Shown here: piece after piece, positions 34,428-47,600 of the stretch
How the letters are laid out: every line of letters begins with the position of its first letter
Position numbering within the stretch: the first letter of the stretch is position 1
Source of the DNA: Linnemannia hyalina
Lineage: Eukaryota; Mortierellomycota; Mortierellomycetes; Mortierellales; Mortierellaceae
Direction of reading: 5' to 3'
NCBI GenBank assembly: GCA_019671135.1
Contig: JAHRHY010000002.1
Span: 2,929,501-2,993,500, forward strand
Length of the DNA stretch: 64,000 nt
Notes under the pieces: model-generated
The model's database searches: none
What the model was told of the DNA's origin: nothing
Seen by the model: the letters and a program-made list of their open reading frames with translations, nothing else
Position numbers and translations under genes: made by a program

Positions 34428-35259
34428 TTAGAGGTCCTGGATGCCCATGTACGTGGCCTCGAGGTCGGCCTTGGCGGTGTTGTACTGGATGACGAGTTCA
34501 TCGACTTTGGACTCTGAGGAGCTGTTCTCGGCCTCAAGCTGTTGGGACTTGCGCTCAAACAGGTCTGCCTTGGTGTCCATCTCGCGCAGCCTATTGTGAT
34601 TCGATTCGATTGATGGAGGAGGAAAAAAAAGGTTGTTAGTCTCAGAAGGGGATTTGATCAATCACCAAACAAAGAAAACATCAGAAAAGCAAAAAAAAAA
34701 AAAAAAAAAAAAAAACATACTTCACGTTAGCCTCAGCCAAGTTCCGTTCCACTAGCTCCAACTCTGCCTCCAACAACGCAATCTTCCTCGACAACCCCTC
34801 CCCGGTGACCTTGGCAGTCTCCCCGGCATCCAGACCAGACTTTGCGTCTTCGATACGGGTCTCGCATTCGGTAATCTTGGTCTCGGCGTATTCGACTTTT
34901 GCGTTGAGGGAGGTGATTTCGATCTCGCGGGCGGTGTTTTCGTCCGTCAGGCGTTTGACTTCCATCTCGGCGGCTTCGGCTTTTGCGAGCTTGGCGTCCA
35001 ACTCTCCGCGGACCAGTGCCATTTTCTATGAGGATGTGGGTAGAAGGGAGAGGAGGGGTGAGGGGTGATGTTAGTTGGGTTTGTGCGAGGTAGTGTTGTG
35101 TAACATAGTGGGTGGGGAAAGGACGGGTCCAAAGAGGTGAAGGGGAGGATAAGAGTAGAAAGTGACTCGTGTCCTTGTAGCTGTTGCTGGTCCTGGTTGC
35201 GTGTTCTGAAAGTGAGAGTGTGTAGTGTGAGTGGGACATACCTCCTTGAATTTGTCCAT
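34428..35259 (-). CDS. Tropomyosin
   Basis: Three exons on the minus strand: 35259..35242 (only MDKFKE), 35025..34721 and 34590..34428; exactly 161 residues, the length of fission yeast Cdc8 tropomyosin. The whole protein is a coiled coil without Pro: KMALVRGELDAKLAKAEAAE, SRKIALLEAELELVERNLAE, LREMDTKADLFERKSQQLEA and the C-terminal MGIQDL. It would wrap actin filaments in cables and the contractile ring. The first exon is tiny and intron 2 has a 25-base homopolymer right after the donor (T in gene sense). It converges on the TBC gene. Confidence 0.93.
34691..34715. repeat. Homopolymer A25 in tropomyosin intron
   Basis: Uninterrupted A run on the plus strand adjoining the intron donor of the tropomyosin gene. 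Confidence 0.9.
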
Positions 35260-36284
35260 GGTTGATATGTTGTTTTTGAGGTGGTGAGGTGTGTGTGTGT
35301 GTGTGTGTTTGAGAGAGGAAATGAAAAGTATCAAAAGATGAGAAAAAGAAAAGAAAAGAGAAAAAAGTAAGAAATCGAGCAACGATCCCATGCTACTTAT
35401 CCTCCTTGAAAGAGTGCTCTCGTCCTCGTCCTGTTCCTGAAAAAAAAAAAAGTACGAGTCCCTCGAGCCGGAGGAAAGTAAAGAAGTCACGTACGATGTC
35501 TATTTTTTTCGAGAGTATACATATTTATATGTGAATATGAAACGTCCAGCACAACCATTGGCTTGCCCAATGCAAATGCTCTTACTTTTTTTTTTCCTAT
35601 ATGCGTTATCTTTTACCTTTTTCTTTGTGACCCTTTTTTCTTTCTTCCCATTCTTCATGCATGGCAAATTTGATATCAATAGGAAGAAAAAAAAAGAAGA
35701 AAAGTGCAGTGCTCTCAGCCTCTCGGCTGGCGAGCAAAGAGGTAATATGGTTGCTGAATGCCTTTTTCGATCCATTGCTCCTGTTTTTCTATTGGTTCAC
35801 ATCACTTTCCTCAATGGTGTCGCTTTTGATCCATCTTTTACTGCCTTGTGAAAAAGGAGGTCAGAAGCAACCACAAGGGCAAGCATAGAATAAGAAAGAA
35901 AGCAAAGTTAAGAAGCGGCTCACATGCCCGTTCAACTGGGAAATGAACATGAACATGCGTGGGATCTTCTTTTTGAACAATGGGTGCTCTCATATATTTT
36001 TTTTGTGCGACATAAATGCAATTAAGAGAACAACATCTCCCGCCCAAAGTAAACCCATGCACCCAGTCCACAGTTCATATCTTACTTCAAACCAAAATCA
36101 TGCCATGTTCAACATGCCACACCATACACCCAGATCAAAAAAAAAAAAAAAAAAAAAAAAATACTTGAACCTTCACATCCGGCGCGCTTCATCGCTTTCA
36201 TATCATTTTCATGTATTTTTATTTTTCTTTTTAGATTTTTGGACGCAGATGCTGACCTTTTGTTGGCTGGCTTGCCCTCCTTTG
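35260..36284. other. Intergenic between tropomyosin and PH-domain genes
   Basis: Contains a GT microsatellite at about 35289-35309 and an A25 run at 36137-36161. No gene recognised. It includes the tropomyosin leader and the 3' region of the PH-domain gene. Confidence 0.4.
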
Positions 36285-39200
36285 TTAAAAATAGCAGAAA
36301 TCATCGTCTTCCTCGCTATTGTTATTGAGCACCTCGATCAGTTCACTCTCACTGCAACACGTCAACGGTCTACCCTTATACCCATTCCCACCTCCTCCAC
36401 TAACACTACTCCCACATCCGTCAACTTCCAAGCTCTTCCTCCGGCAGTACCCCTTGTGCTGGTGTTGCTCCTTTTCTTTCTCCTTTTCCTTTTCTTTTTC
36501 TTTTTCTTTTCCAGAGACGGGTGTTGGCGCGGGGGCGTCGACTTGGATGAGAGGCGCTTGGAGTTTGAGTTGGTAGAATTGTTGGAGTTGGTGTTGTTTG
36601 TATTGTGACTGATGGTGGTGGTCGGTGGAAGTAGAGTTGCCGGCGAGGTTGCTGTTGCTGTTGGCGCGGGAAAGTGGGCGGGAGAGGGATCCAGAGGAGA
36701 GGCGTTTGATTGTGCTGTTGTTGTTGGGGTTGGGGTTGGCGATGTACTCCGATGAAGGGCGGGATGAACCCCGGGAGGAAGGGCGCGAGGAGCCTGATGT
36801 GGATTTGGTCCCTGTTGGGGGGAAAGATGATAACAGCGAAGGAGGTGAGTTTGAAGCCGAGGGTGAGGTCAAGGTGACTGAAGACAAGGCAGCGACGGGG
36901 AGGGAGAAACGACGGTTAAAAGTGGCAAACTTGGAGACACTGGCTGGAGCTGGGGTTTGGGGAGGGGAGGGGTCACGGATGAGGAGGACTTCTGCTTGGA
37001 AGGTTTTGAGGGCTTCTAATGCTGCTGCTGCGGCGGCGGCTGCTTCTTTTTCTTCTTTCTTTTCGGAGCGGTCGAGACGGCTAAGACCCAGGATGGAAGA
37101 GCGGCGTTGTTTCTTGATATCGGGGGTTGCAGCCGCAGAGGATGGAGGAGTCTTGCTTAGATTGAGACCCAGGAAGTGGACTGCAGGGAGAGAGTTGCGA
37201 CGGAAGGGGCCTGAATGTGCAGATGGGGATGAAAAGTCGATAGTGCGCGACTTGGGCGAAGCAGCAGTCGATGACGAAGAGGTAGACTTGTTGAGGGCCA
37301 GGAATGAGAGCAGGCTGCGAGACTTTTCGACCTTGCCGGAACCGGTGCCAGTGGTGTTGTTGTTGAAAGCATCGCCTTGGCCACCACCACCACCACCGAA
37401 ACTGTTTACAAGACTACGGCCGCCAAAGCCAGAAATAATGGACTCATCTTGGCTGTTGCGGCGCGAGGGGGAGAACTTGATATCAGAGCCGACGGGGGTG
37501 CGAAGAGGGTGGCGTCTTGGAGGGCGGATTGGGGGTGGAGGTAAGAACCCGTTCACAGGCGCACGGAAGGGACCACCGGTGGTGGCCATGGACGGCGCAG
37601 ACATGGTTGGTGGAGTGTGTGGTGTAGGGAGGTGGGCGAAAGGGTGGACCGGCGTATTGCTGTAATTGTTGTTACCATAATGAGCAAGGTTGTTGTAAGT
37701 CATGTCCCTCTCAAGAGGCGAAGGGAACGACTGGAAGGAAATGGTCTTTTCGCATTGTTGCATCGCCTTGCTGGCTTCGACCGCAGCCTGGAGAGTAGCA
37801 GTGTCCATTGCAGGCAAGGAGGGGCGCTTGAGAATACCAACGGTGGGGACGACGGGCTTGGACCGCGCTGCTGCCATCGACTGTCTTGCTGTTGGCAACT
37901 CACCAGTAACTGATGCAAACTCTTCGGCGCTCATGAAGGGACTGATGGAAGGCCGGGGGAGGTTGGGCTCAGCCGAGGATTGAAGATGATGCTGGTTCAG
38001 AGTGGGGTCTGACAACGACTCCTTGTTGGCCTCATAGCCACCGTTGATGGGGTAAGGATCACGATCACGACCTGCGCAGTTGTTCAAGTTGTTGAGGTAC
38101 GACTCGCGATTATTGTTATAGTTGGTGGCCAAGAAGGTCGGGTAAGAGTTACAGCTCATATCGGGGGTGTTGGTCAAGGCCTCCAAGGAGTTTCGGTTGG
38201 TGCCCGTCTCGTCCTCGGACGAGAGTTGAGTCTTTTGCCAGCGCGAACAGCGCTGGACATGCAGGAGTGCAGGCTCAGTGGCCTTGTCCTGATGATTATG
38301 ACGGTGTTGATGATGGTGTTGACGACGACGGCGACGGGGTCGGATGAACAAATTGTGGTGCTTGTTGGCAGGGTGGTCGTGAGAACTGGTTTCGTCGTCG
38401 TCATCATCGTCTTCTTCATCTTCGTCATGGACGTAATGACGGACCTCGATAGGAGACGGTCCCATCATTTGGATATCCATTGGCGGCAATAGCAACGGCA
38501 TGGCTCCTCCGATGCTGTTCTGTCGGATGGCCCGCACAAACGCAAGGGGGATATCATCGGTCTCGGAGGCGGTGTCGATAGCCATACGGGGCTGTTGGTA
38601 AGTCTCGCGTTTTTGTTGCTGCTGGAACCACTTGGGCCGACTCTGGTGTTCAAGGTGGTCGTTACCGTAATCCTCCTCATCCTCTTCATCTGCATCGGCC
38701 TCACAGCAATAGGTTAACCCAGGGCCAAGGAGGAGTTCATTGCCAGCAGAGGCAGAGGGACGACGACTGTTGTTCCTGCTCATGAACAACTTTGCTGCAG
38801 AGGTAGGGACGAGGGCTTGGTTGTCGGGATCGTCAGAATGGAAGGAACTTGCAGTGTTGGCGCGAGCAAGAGGGGACATCAGACTACGACGCCACATATC
38901 GATCGCAGCAGCCTTGGTGGGCTCCATGGTACCGGCAGCAGGCCAGACGATCGTGGCCTGCTGGTGGATTCCCAGACCAGGCGTCGACGAACCTGCATGG
39001 GCCTCCTCTGTCATCGGGATCGAGCTGATAGGATCTTGATGCCAGGAACCCCCACGACCACCTCCTTGGCGCTCCAAGGACCCACCGACGTTCATCAGCT
39101 CGCCGTCACATACGACTCCATTACCTCTACCGCCGCCAGCACCGCCATTCATCGTTGTCGTACTAGCATTGATGTTGTTGATGTTGGACGAAGGTATAGG

Positions 39201-40965
39201 TGGGGACGAGAACTGGTCAGCAAGCGAGTTCTTTCTCAGGTAGGCATTACGGACATTCTCCCCCAACTCTCGGTGTTCGGCCTGCTTATCCTCCTCGTCG
39301 ATTGAAACCATAAGAGCACCACCTCCACTAACAGCAACAATAGTCGTAACCCCTTGATCTTCGGAGACTTCCTTCTCACTACCATACTGTTGTTGTTGCT
39401 GCTGCTGGACAGGCCAGTCCAAACCACCAGGAAAGAAAGCCGAGAGCCTTGGCAAAGGGATCTGGTACCGCATCAGGCTCTCCTGTACAATAGTCGTGAC
39501 GGGAGGCGCTGTGTGTCTTTGAGGGCGCCATGACTTGTTATTGCCAATATGTTGCGATTGCGATTGTGGTTGTTGGTAGTGCCATGCATGGTAGTCCCCT
39601 CCTTGATCTTGTTGTTGTTGATGTTGGAGGTACATCTGCTGCCGTTGCAGGTAGTTGTTGAAGAGATGGAACGACTGCTGATGGGCTGGGAGATGGCTAG
39701 TACAAGGGGGTGCAGCAGCGCGAGAAGAAGAAGGAGGCGGCAAGGGGGCGGAAGAGGAATGATGCTGATAGTTGTTGTTGCTGTTGTTGTTACGGTGTTG
39801 TTGTTGTTGGAGGTGGCCGTTGCTGTTGCTGTTGCGTTTTTGCTGTGGATGGTTGTTGTCGTTGCTGAGAACTAACTGATGGTGCGGATCTGTCTCCCCT
39901 CCTACTCCTGCACCGCCGCTTTCACGTCGTCGGCCACTGCACTCCTCCGCGTTGGTCGCACCAGACACACGCGCAGATGCAGTAGCCGCTGCAGCACTCA
40001 CATTCGCATTAGCAGCGGCATTGGCAGCAGTCGCAGCAACATCCTCCTCAGACCTCTGCAAAAGCTGCTGAAAAGCCCACATCTTTGTCAACACAAAAAA
40101 CCATCTCTCCAACTCAATATTCTTCTTGGACCTCAACGTCACCGACCGTCCATCAGCGGTCTGAATAAACAACGCCCGTGGCAAGTCCAAGGTCGGGAAA
40201 CAGCGGTAATAGGATTTGGATGAAGGGAGGAGACGGATGTCAGTGATGGAGGCGATGTGGAGAAACCATTTGGTGTTTGGGTTGTAGGGTTGGGTTCTGC
40301 AGGGTGCTGAGACAAATGGTGAGGAGACATGAGGGTCGTAAGTCGCGATGGGGGGTGTCCTTCTTCTCTTTCCTACGCAAGTTAGCACTATTTTGTTATG
40401 CAAGACATTAACATTGGCACACACGAGAATAGGGAGAGGGAGAAAAGAAGAGGAAAATTGATAGAAAGAAAAAGGACGCGTTATGTTAGCAAATACACAT
40501 GACACGGCCTGAGATGGACAGCAACAAATTGTCCCCCGCCCAAAACGAGTGTCCCACTCGACGTCAAAAAAATGGATCAAAACGAAGTTAATGCAGCCTG
40601 AAGACGTTCGTTCGTTTGTATGTTGTTCTCAAATCCCTTTTTTCACGTCCGAAGAAACAAGGGGCTCAATTACACAAAAAACGATAACGAGGGAGGAAAA
40701 GGGAGTAGGAGAAGGAAGAGGAAGAGGGGTGGGGACAACATAGGCTATCCCTGCATACAAAAAACAAACACAAACACAGCAGGGTTGAATTTCTTCACGT
40801 ACCGGAACCGTCGAATGTGAAGAGTCTTGATTGCCAGCGATCGTTGGAGCCGAGTTTCATGAGGTATCCGCTGTAGAGTGGGAAGGGAGTGGCGAAACTT
40901 TCAAGGCTGGCGCGTGGGGTCCAGTGTTGGTTGCCCCGGTCTCCTCTAGGCATGGTGACCGGCAT
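36285..40965 (-). CDS. Large PH-domain protein with long disordered tail
   Basis: Two exons on the minus strand, 40965..40803 and 40372..36285; 1416 residues. The 430-base intron splits a pleckstrin-homology domain: FPLYSGYLMKLGSNDRWQSR and LFTFDGSG in exon 1, then KWFLHIASITDIRLLP, RALFIQTADGRSVTLRSKKN and the terminal helix IELERWFFVLTKMWAFQQLL. The PH domain occupies about residues 28-160. The remaining 1250 residues are Gln/Asn/His/Ser/Pro-rich with several acidic patches (DEDEEDDDDDDE) and a Glu/Lys repeat near the end; the last residues are EEDDDFCYF. It is probably a fungal membrane-recruited scaffold or signalling protein, unnamed. Smaller introns inside the long exon cannot be ruled out. 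The long plus-strand ORF at 36625-37665 is its antisense shadow. Confidence 0.78.
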
Positions 40966-43900
40966 CTTTTTGTTTTCTTGAGTGTGTCGCTTTTTAGCGT
41001 GTGTGTTGATGGCGAAGAGGGCGAGGTGGACAGGAAATGAGTGGTTGATCAAAAACGCGTGAAAAAATTAAGGCTGAGTAATAAGAAAAAAAACGCGTGA
41101 GAGGAATTGTAAAGGAAGGAAGAATGGAGAAGAGGAGGAAGGAGACGTGCTCTTTTTTGTTGTAGATGCTGAAAAAGGAAGGTGATGATGGTATGCAATG
41201 CCTTGCTTGCCTAATTATTATGAACAATGAGCGAAGTGGATTATGGATGGGTACTATTTTATGGATTTAGGAGGGAAGCAAAGAAGGAAGGTGGTTGAGA
41301 ACCAGTTGAAGAGGAGAAAAAGAAAGAAAAAAAGAGGGAAAAGAAGAAACCCAGGGAAGGTGTGGACTATATATAATGGATGTGAAGTTTAGATGCGAAC
41401 TAGCAAAATAGTAAAAGGAAGACCGGGGTGTCCTTTGAAAGAGGAGTAAACAAAGCGAGTGATCAAGAATGAGAGACAGCAAGAGAGACAGAGGCTGAAT
41501 GAAGAGACTGAGTTAAGGAGAGGAGACAGAGCGAGTGAAAGCGGAAAGGAACAGAGATATAAGATAAACAATGTGTGATGGAGATGTATGCAGAGATGTG
41601 GTTGGACGTCCAGTGTCACTCGGTCTGAGTTTGAGTCTCTCTATCAATCTCATTTGTCCGCCTGTTTTGCTTTTGTACATGCCAACAGATATCGGGTAAC
41701 GATTGAAGGAAGAGGGGTAGTTGGAAGAAGGAGACAAAGAAAAAAAATCAATAAGGTGCAGGAGGATGGGATTGCTGGATGAGAGCGAAGGGAGACGACA
41801 AAGATGTGAAGTGAGGTGGGACGAGAAGAAAACAGGAGAAGGGGGCGAGATCGCAGGTTTGCCATTAATGAAGGGCGGAGGCACCTGAGAAGTGATGCAA
41901 GCTGCACGCAGTGGGGCCAACCCAAAGGACGAAATTACTCTTCGTGCTTTACTGGCATGCCCCAACGGAGGGATATTAATGGAGGGAAAAAAAGGACATG
42001 TGAGAGAGAAAAAGCCAAAAAAAAAAAAAAAAAAAAAAAAAATGAGGGCTACACAAAGTTCGGAGAAGCGGAGGAAGAGACAAACGAGTGAGTGCAAAAA
42101 AAAACGAGTAAGGGATACGCACTCACGAGTGCATTGCACTTTTTGATGAAGAAGAAAACAAAAATGAACAGACACGCTCTTACAATGATGGCCAATGGTA
42201 AACAAAATGATATGAGCCCAAGGGCAAAGATGTGCAAAAGGTAAAAGAGGAAAGAACAATTGTCCATCTGGACATGGGAGAGAATAATATAAAAAAAGGA
42301 GAAGGGAACAGACCCCTCAACAAGTCAGTTAGTCAGACAACCATCCAGGAGCGAATGAATACACTCACAGTGAGATACGAAGGAGGAAGAGATGTGAAAG
42401 GGACATAGGAAAGGAAGGAGGGAAAAGGAAGGGATGTATGAAAAGGTAAACTCGGAAAGGGAAGATGAGGTTCTGTGGAGGTCGATCACTCACGGTCCCC
42501 ATCTCGTTCCGTTATTGTTGTTGTTGTGGTATGGTTGTTGCTGTTGTTATTGTCATCGTTGTCGTCTAGCCCTTCTGTATCATTAAAAGGATAATGACCT
42601 CCTTAATGCGTTCTTCGACCACGTAGTAGACTGGGCGTTATTGCTATTATTTGTATTGCGCAAGCCCATCCTGATGCCAACGATGAAAGCAGGAGACAGG
42701 CACAGAAAACGGGGCACTGGGACCCCGAATCCTCTCTTTCTCCCTCTTTTCTCTCGCTTCGTCACTCACCTTCCTTTGACTCCTACCTTCACCAACCCTT
42801 TCTATCTCACTTTTATTTCGCCTCTCCTTTCTCTCTCCTTTCTCTCTCCTCCGTCTGTTTTCTATCTTTTTCACTTTTGACGTTGTTATTTCATTATCGA
42901 TCTGATGACTCCATCGGCGCGCGTGAAAGAGAAAAGAACGCGACAGGTGTGAAGATTCGCACCAGATGCATCAACGAGAGAGAACGGAAAGAAGACGCTA
43001 CTGCATTCGTTCACGCCACATTGACGAGCGGCGCGCAACCACATCGCGTTTATTTTTTAGGTCCGCCGTTCGCCCTTTGTGTCTTTGTTTTTGTGTGTAT
43101 TTTTTAACCCCTCTTTCAAAGGAGACAGAGAAGAGTCTTGTTTTTTTATTGTTGATGTGAACACATCTCTCCTTGGATCCATAACGTGATGCAGCATGCA
43201 GTCCACAAGGGAGAGACTCCGGAGGATGAATGGGTGGACGGAGAGAGGGAGAAGGAAGGAGGGAGGGAAGGAGGGTTGGGCCGAGCAATCGTTATATTTT
43301 ATGATCTCAAAGGGATCAATAATGGTACGTGTCAAAACGTGTCAACAGCTGTTCAAGATTAACACAACGACAACAGAGGTGGTGGTCGATGGTCAATGCG
43401 CAAAGTAATGAAAAACGAGGGATATCCAATTGGTTGACAACTCTGTGTTTTAATCCGTCCTTGCCCTTTGCAACCAGCAGAAGAAAATAGAGATGGCGTT
43501 AAACGTAGTAAATATCACTGCAGGTCCATGGCCCACTGCTAAAGTCTACAGGGATTTTTATATCTTTGCCAAAAGGGATCTGGCGCACAGATGATCGGGG
43601 ATTAGCGACCACAGGAAAATGCAGGGACAAAAAAAAGAAGATGGTGACAAGTAGAAGGGACAAGAGAAAGGGCAAGAGAAAGGGCAAGGGCAGAGAGAGG
43701 GTTGCTTGTTTGCATAATAAGCGGAAACGTACGTACACACACACGCCTACAATCACTACACCCGTCTAGTGGTCTCGTAAGGGTTGGGTCTGCAGTTGGT
43801 GCGAGCAACCTTTTCCTGAATCATGTTCCTGTTCCTGTTCTTGCGTGAAGACTATAGATCCTCTTTTCACCTGGAATGGAGTGAGTTGCGAGAGAGGAAA

Positions 43901-44637
43901 GGTAGGCTATGAGCGTATCGTTTTTCAGCAGCGGCACTGAATAAGCTTGTCAAATTTCAGATCCCCGCTTATATGGGACAACAAAGTGGTGAAGTTGCGC
44001 CAAAACTTTCAGCCTTCTCTCCCCCACTCGCAACTCTAGCTAACCAGACAGGGTACACTGGGAGAGGAAGGTTGAGAGTCCGGTAGAGTATTCTCAACTC
44101 TTTTGTTGTTTTACGGCCGGTTTGTTGGATTCATGACTTTCAAAAACCTACTAAACCGCTATATTTCCATAGAAACTGTTTCTTTCAAACCAACAAAAAG
44201 ACGATCGATAGGAAAGAAAACAACAGAAGGGGGGTTTTTGGTTCAAACACAACCCCGACAGGTTATTGCTTCAATTGAAAGATAAACGAATAGCAGCCTT
44301 TCAGGTTTTCTAGCCATCTTTGTATGACTGTGTGAATTGGGCCATGCGTCCCTAGCTGAGAGAGCAAGAGAGACGTGCAAACCAGCCTCTGTTCCACACT
44401 CTCTCAATACGACGCGATGACTGTCTGTTTGTTTATCAAGTTCACCCTTTTCTCCTCTCCTTCCCTTCCCTTCCCTTCCTTCCCTTCTCTTTCCCCTTCC
44501 ACTGCCCCTGACCCACCCACACCTTCAACCACTACTCTCACACTTTTCCTCGCCACCCGCATAACACAACCAAGTAACAACTATTACCATCCCAGCTGAA
44601 CTCGTTCATCCCTCTCAAGTCAACCCAACCAGCCAAC
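40966..44637. other. Long gene-poor interval
   Basis: About 3.7 kb without a gene I can support. The part near the PH gene is strongly purine-rich on the plus strand (CT-rich leader in gene sense), with an A26 run at 42017-42042. 44440-44500 is CCTT-rich and is the leader of the zinc-finger gene. Short ORFs of 60-250 codons are low-complexity and lack splice-consistent extensions. Confidence 0.4.
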
Positions 44638-47600
44638 ATGTCCTCAGCCTCATCTCCCCTCCTTCAGTCCGCAACCAAGGACAATGCCACCACCACCACC
44701 TTCGGCCCAAACGACGCCCTCGCCTACCCTTCACCCTCACACTCTCCCGCAACCACCTACCACCCCAGCATGCAACAATCCGCTCCTTCCATCTTCAACC
44801 GTCGCAGGTCTTCAGTCAAGGCCCTCCTCAAGTCTGCCAACCCCCCTGCCTCACCCCTCGACGCCCTCGTCATGGCCCTCGAGGCAACCGTCGAGGAAGA
44901 AGACGAACATCAAGGCGACGACCGCCTTGACCAGGAAGTTGCCATGGAGGAAGCTGCTCCCGTCGAGGACGAGGAGGACCCCGACGCCACTATCCCCTCA
45001 TCTCCCACCCTGTTCATGAAGCGACCCGCCACCGACTCGTCCTCGATGCATCACCTGCCTACGATGTACCTGCCCGAGTCCGCCGTCTCTGCCTCCGTGC
45101 AAGGACACAAGGCTTCAGGTCTTACTCCCAGCACCCTCCCCGCTGCGTCGTCGTCGTCGTCCTCGGGCCAACACGGAAGGAACAGCAACGCTTACCGCAA
45201 GATGTCTATCAGCAGCCAGGGCTCTTCCTCGTCAGCCCAGTCGAACGGCAGTGGGGGCGAACGCACCAAGGAGTACGGTTGCACCATCGGCAATTGTGAA
45301 AAGAAGTTCTACCAAGTGGCCCATCTTCGATCGCACGAGCGGTAAGACTCCCTTTATCCATTGTCCATACTTCTTTTCCTTCCCTTCTTGTTCTGTTTTC
45401 TATGACCTATGTTTTTTTGTTCCAAAGATATGGCCCATGCCACATATTGTGCTGGCTTACTTGTATCGGGATACAATTCTGGACAGTGGACGAAGATATG
45501 ACGAGTTTAAGGACGACCAGACGACCGACGACCAGACATTGTTTCCACATTCCTCAGGATAGAGTTGAACTCTCACACTTTCGTTGCGGTCTACCGACAA
45601 TTTCAGACCAATCGACGAACAACCAACGAGCAGCGGCCACGACCAGGCGACAAAGACGAACCGGGGAGTGAAGGGAACGGGAGAACATCACACCCGCCTA
45701 TCAATCCACATCCCGCTACCAAAAGGGAAACGGCAGCGACAACAATTCCCATGACAGCAGCAGCAGCAGCAGTTGGAAGTTGCAAAGTGGGAAGAACGAC
45801 AAGTCCCGTTCATTTCCTATGTGCATTTCGTTTTACCCCAGCAGCCCCAAATGTCGACTTCTTGAAATCAACGAGTCACCTTTTCTTTTTCCAGAGGCGT
45901 TTTTCCTATTTATTTTCCTTCTTTGGCCTTCCATCTGAACTGGGCGTTTTGTTTGTTTAGTTTGCCCAGTGAGCACACGCCAATTCGTGCGTCTTGCTTG
46001 CCCACGATGGCGAATGACGGCCAGCAATCGGAACGCGTGATATTGCCATTGACAATGACACAAGAGCTAATCTCCTCGGGAGCATATATCGATTACTTAC
46101 ACAAACACGATTCGACACGACACGATGTGCCTTGTCCAACTAAAACTAACGCTCTTTATTTTTTTCTCGCTTCCTACATCTTGCCTTTCCGCTGTCAAAG
46201 TAGGTGCCACTCAGGAACAAGACCATACGTAAGTTAACAACCCCCCACCCCTTGGTCAACACGCAACCATGCGCAACGCTCCTCCCTCCCATCCCATCCC
46301 ATCCCATCCCTCCCTCCTTCCTTCTCTTTACCACATCTGTGCCCTTCCCGTTGATTTGTATTCTTTTTTCTTCTTCTTTTACCTTCTTGTTTTCCCACCC
46401 TACGCATTGCACTGCCCAGGGATGGATCAGAGCCGTTGAAAGCGCAAACAAAAAGAAAAAGAAAAGAAAAAGGACAAAAAGAACAGAGACAACAACCATG
46501 GATGCTGAAAAGAGATGCCAGAGTGGGGCCGCTTCTTGTGCTGAACATATGAAATGATCGTCTTGCGAAATAACCGAATCACACTCTATCCTCGCTGAAT
46601 AACGGGAGTTCGGCTTGTCTGCAGGAAACGCGCCCTCGATAGAAAGGGGATCTACGCAACGAAAATGGTCAAATGGTCAGGAACAGATGGCTGGATATTC
46701 AACTATCAAGTCATGTCAAGCGCGTCTTGATCCTTCTTCCCTAGGCGGGTAGAAGGCCGTTCAGCAATTTCGCACTCGTACTCGATGCCATTGACCATTT
46801 TGTTGTCCCCTTTCATATGGTGCCATCCCAAGCCCATGCTCCCGCGCCTGTTGCCTGTGGCCCCGTTGCTTGTTGCATGAATGCTTGACCGCATCACCCT
46901 GATTCTGGAGATATTTCAGCTCGCGAGAGTTTCTCATCTTGACGGAAAACACGCACGCGCACAATAGTCAAAGAAGCCACGGCTCCAAGATTTGACGGAT
47001 ACGGCAGCCTTTGTTTCTTTTCTCCATGAGCGTTGTTATTTCTTCTGTTCTTTCTTTTTTTTTTTGCTTTCTATCACCCACCTTTTTTTTTGGGCTTCTT
47101 TGTTCATTTTGGATTTGTCAGTGGTAGATGGTCACTTTCCTCGTCCGATAGCTTTATTTTTTTGTTCGTGTCATTCATCTAATACTGTGTCCGCAACCGT
47201 ATTTCTTGGCGGACTAATTGGTATTTGTACATGAACGCCCGTTATTCCTTTATTTCTTTTACCTTTTATCCCTTTCCTATACTTTCATACCACTCCCCCA
47301 TCTAACTGGTCTGGAGTTGAGGCGGTTTCTTTTTTTTTCCCCTGGCCGCCTCAATGTCCTCGACGCTTTGTTGACCGTGATGAAAAAGATGGTACAACGT
47401 CAGCGCAAGCAGCAGCATTTTTTTTACCCCAGTGGGAGAGCCAGAAAGAAAAAGCAGTGATGAATGAGAATGACAAGATACGCAATGAAAATGATCCAGA
47501 CAGACAGGCAGCCGACATGCACCTACTCCACCTTCTCTATCCTCATCTCCTCTCCTTTCATCTCTCCTCCATCCATCTCTCCTTTTCCTGTCGTCGCTGT

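Noticed and set aside
36625..37665. 346-codon plus-strand ORF
   Set aside because: Lies wholly antisense to the PH-domain gene in its low-complexity part; no start context, domains or splice-linked neighbours of its own.
41513..42259. 248-codon minus-strand ORF upstream of the PH gene
   Set aside because: Phe/Leu/Ser-rich translation of purine-rich intergenic DNA including the A26 run; no recognisable domain and no Met-led conserved start.
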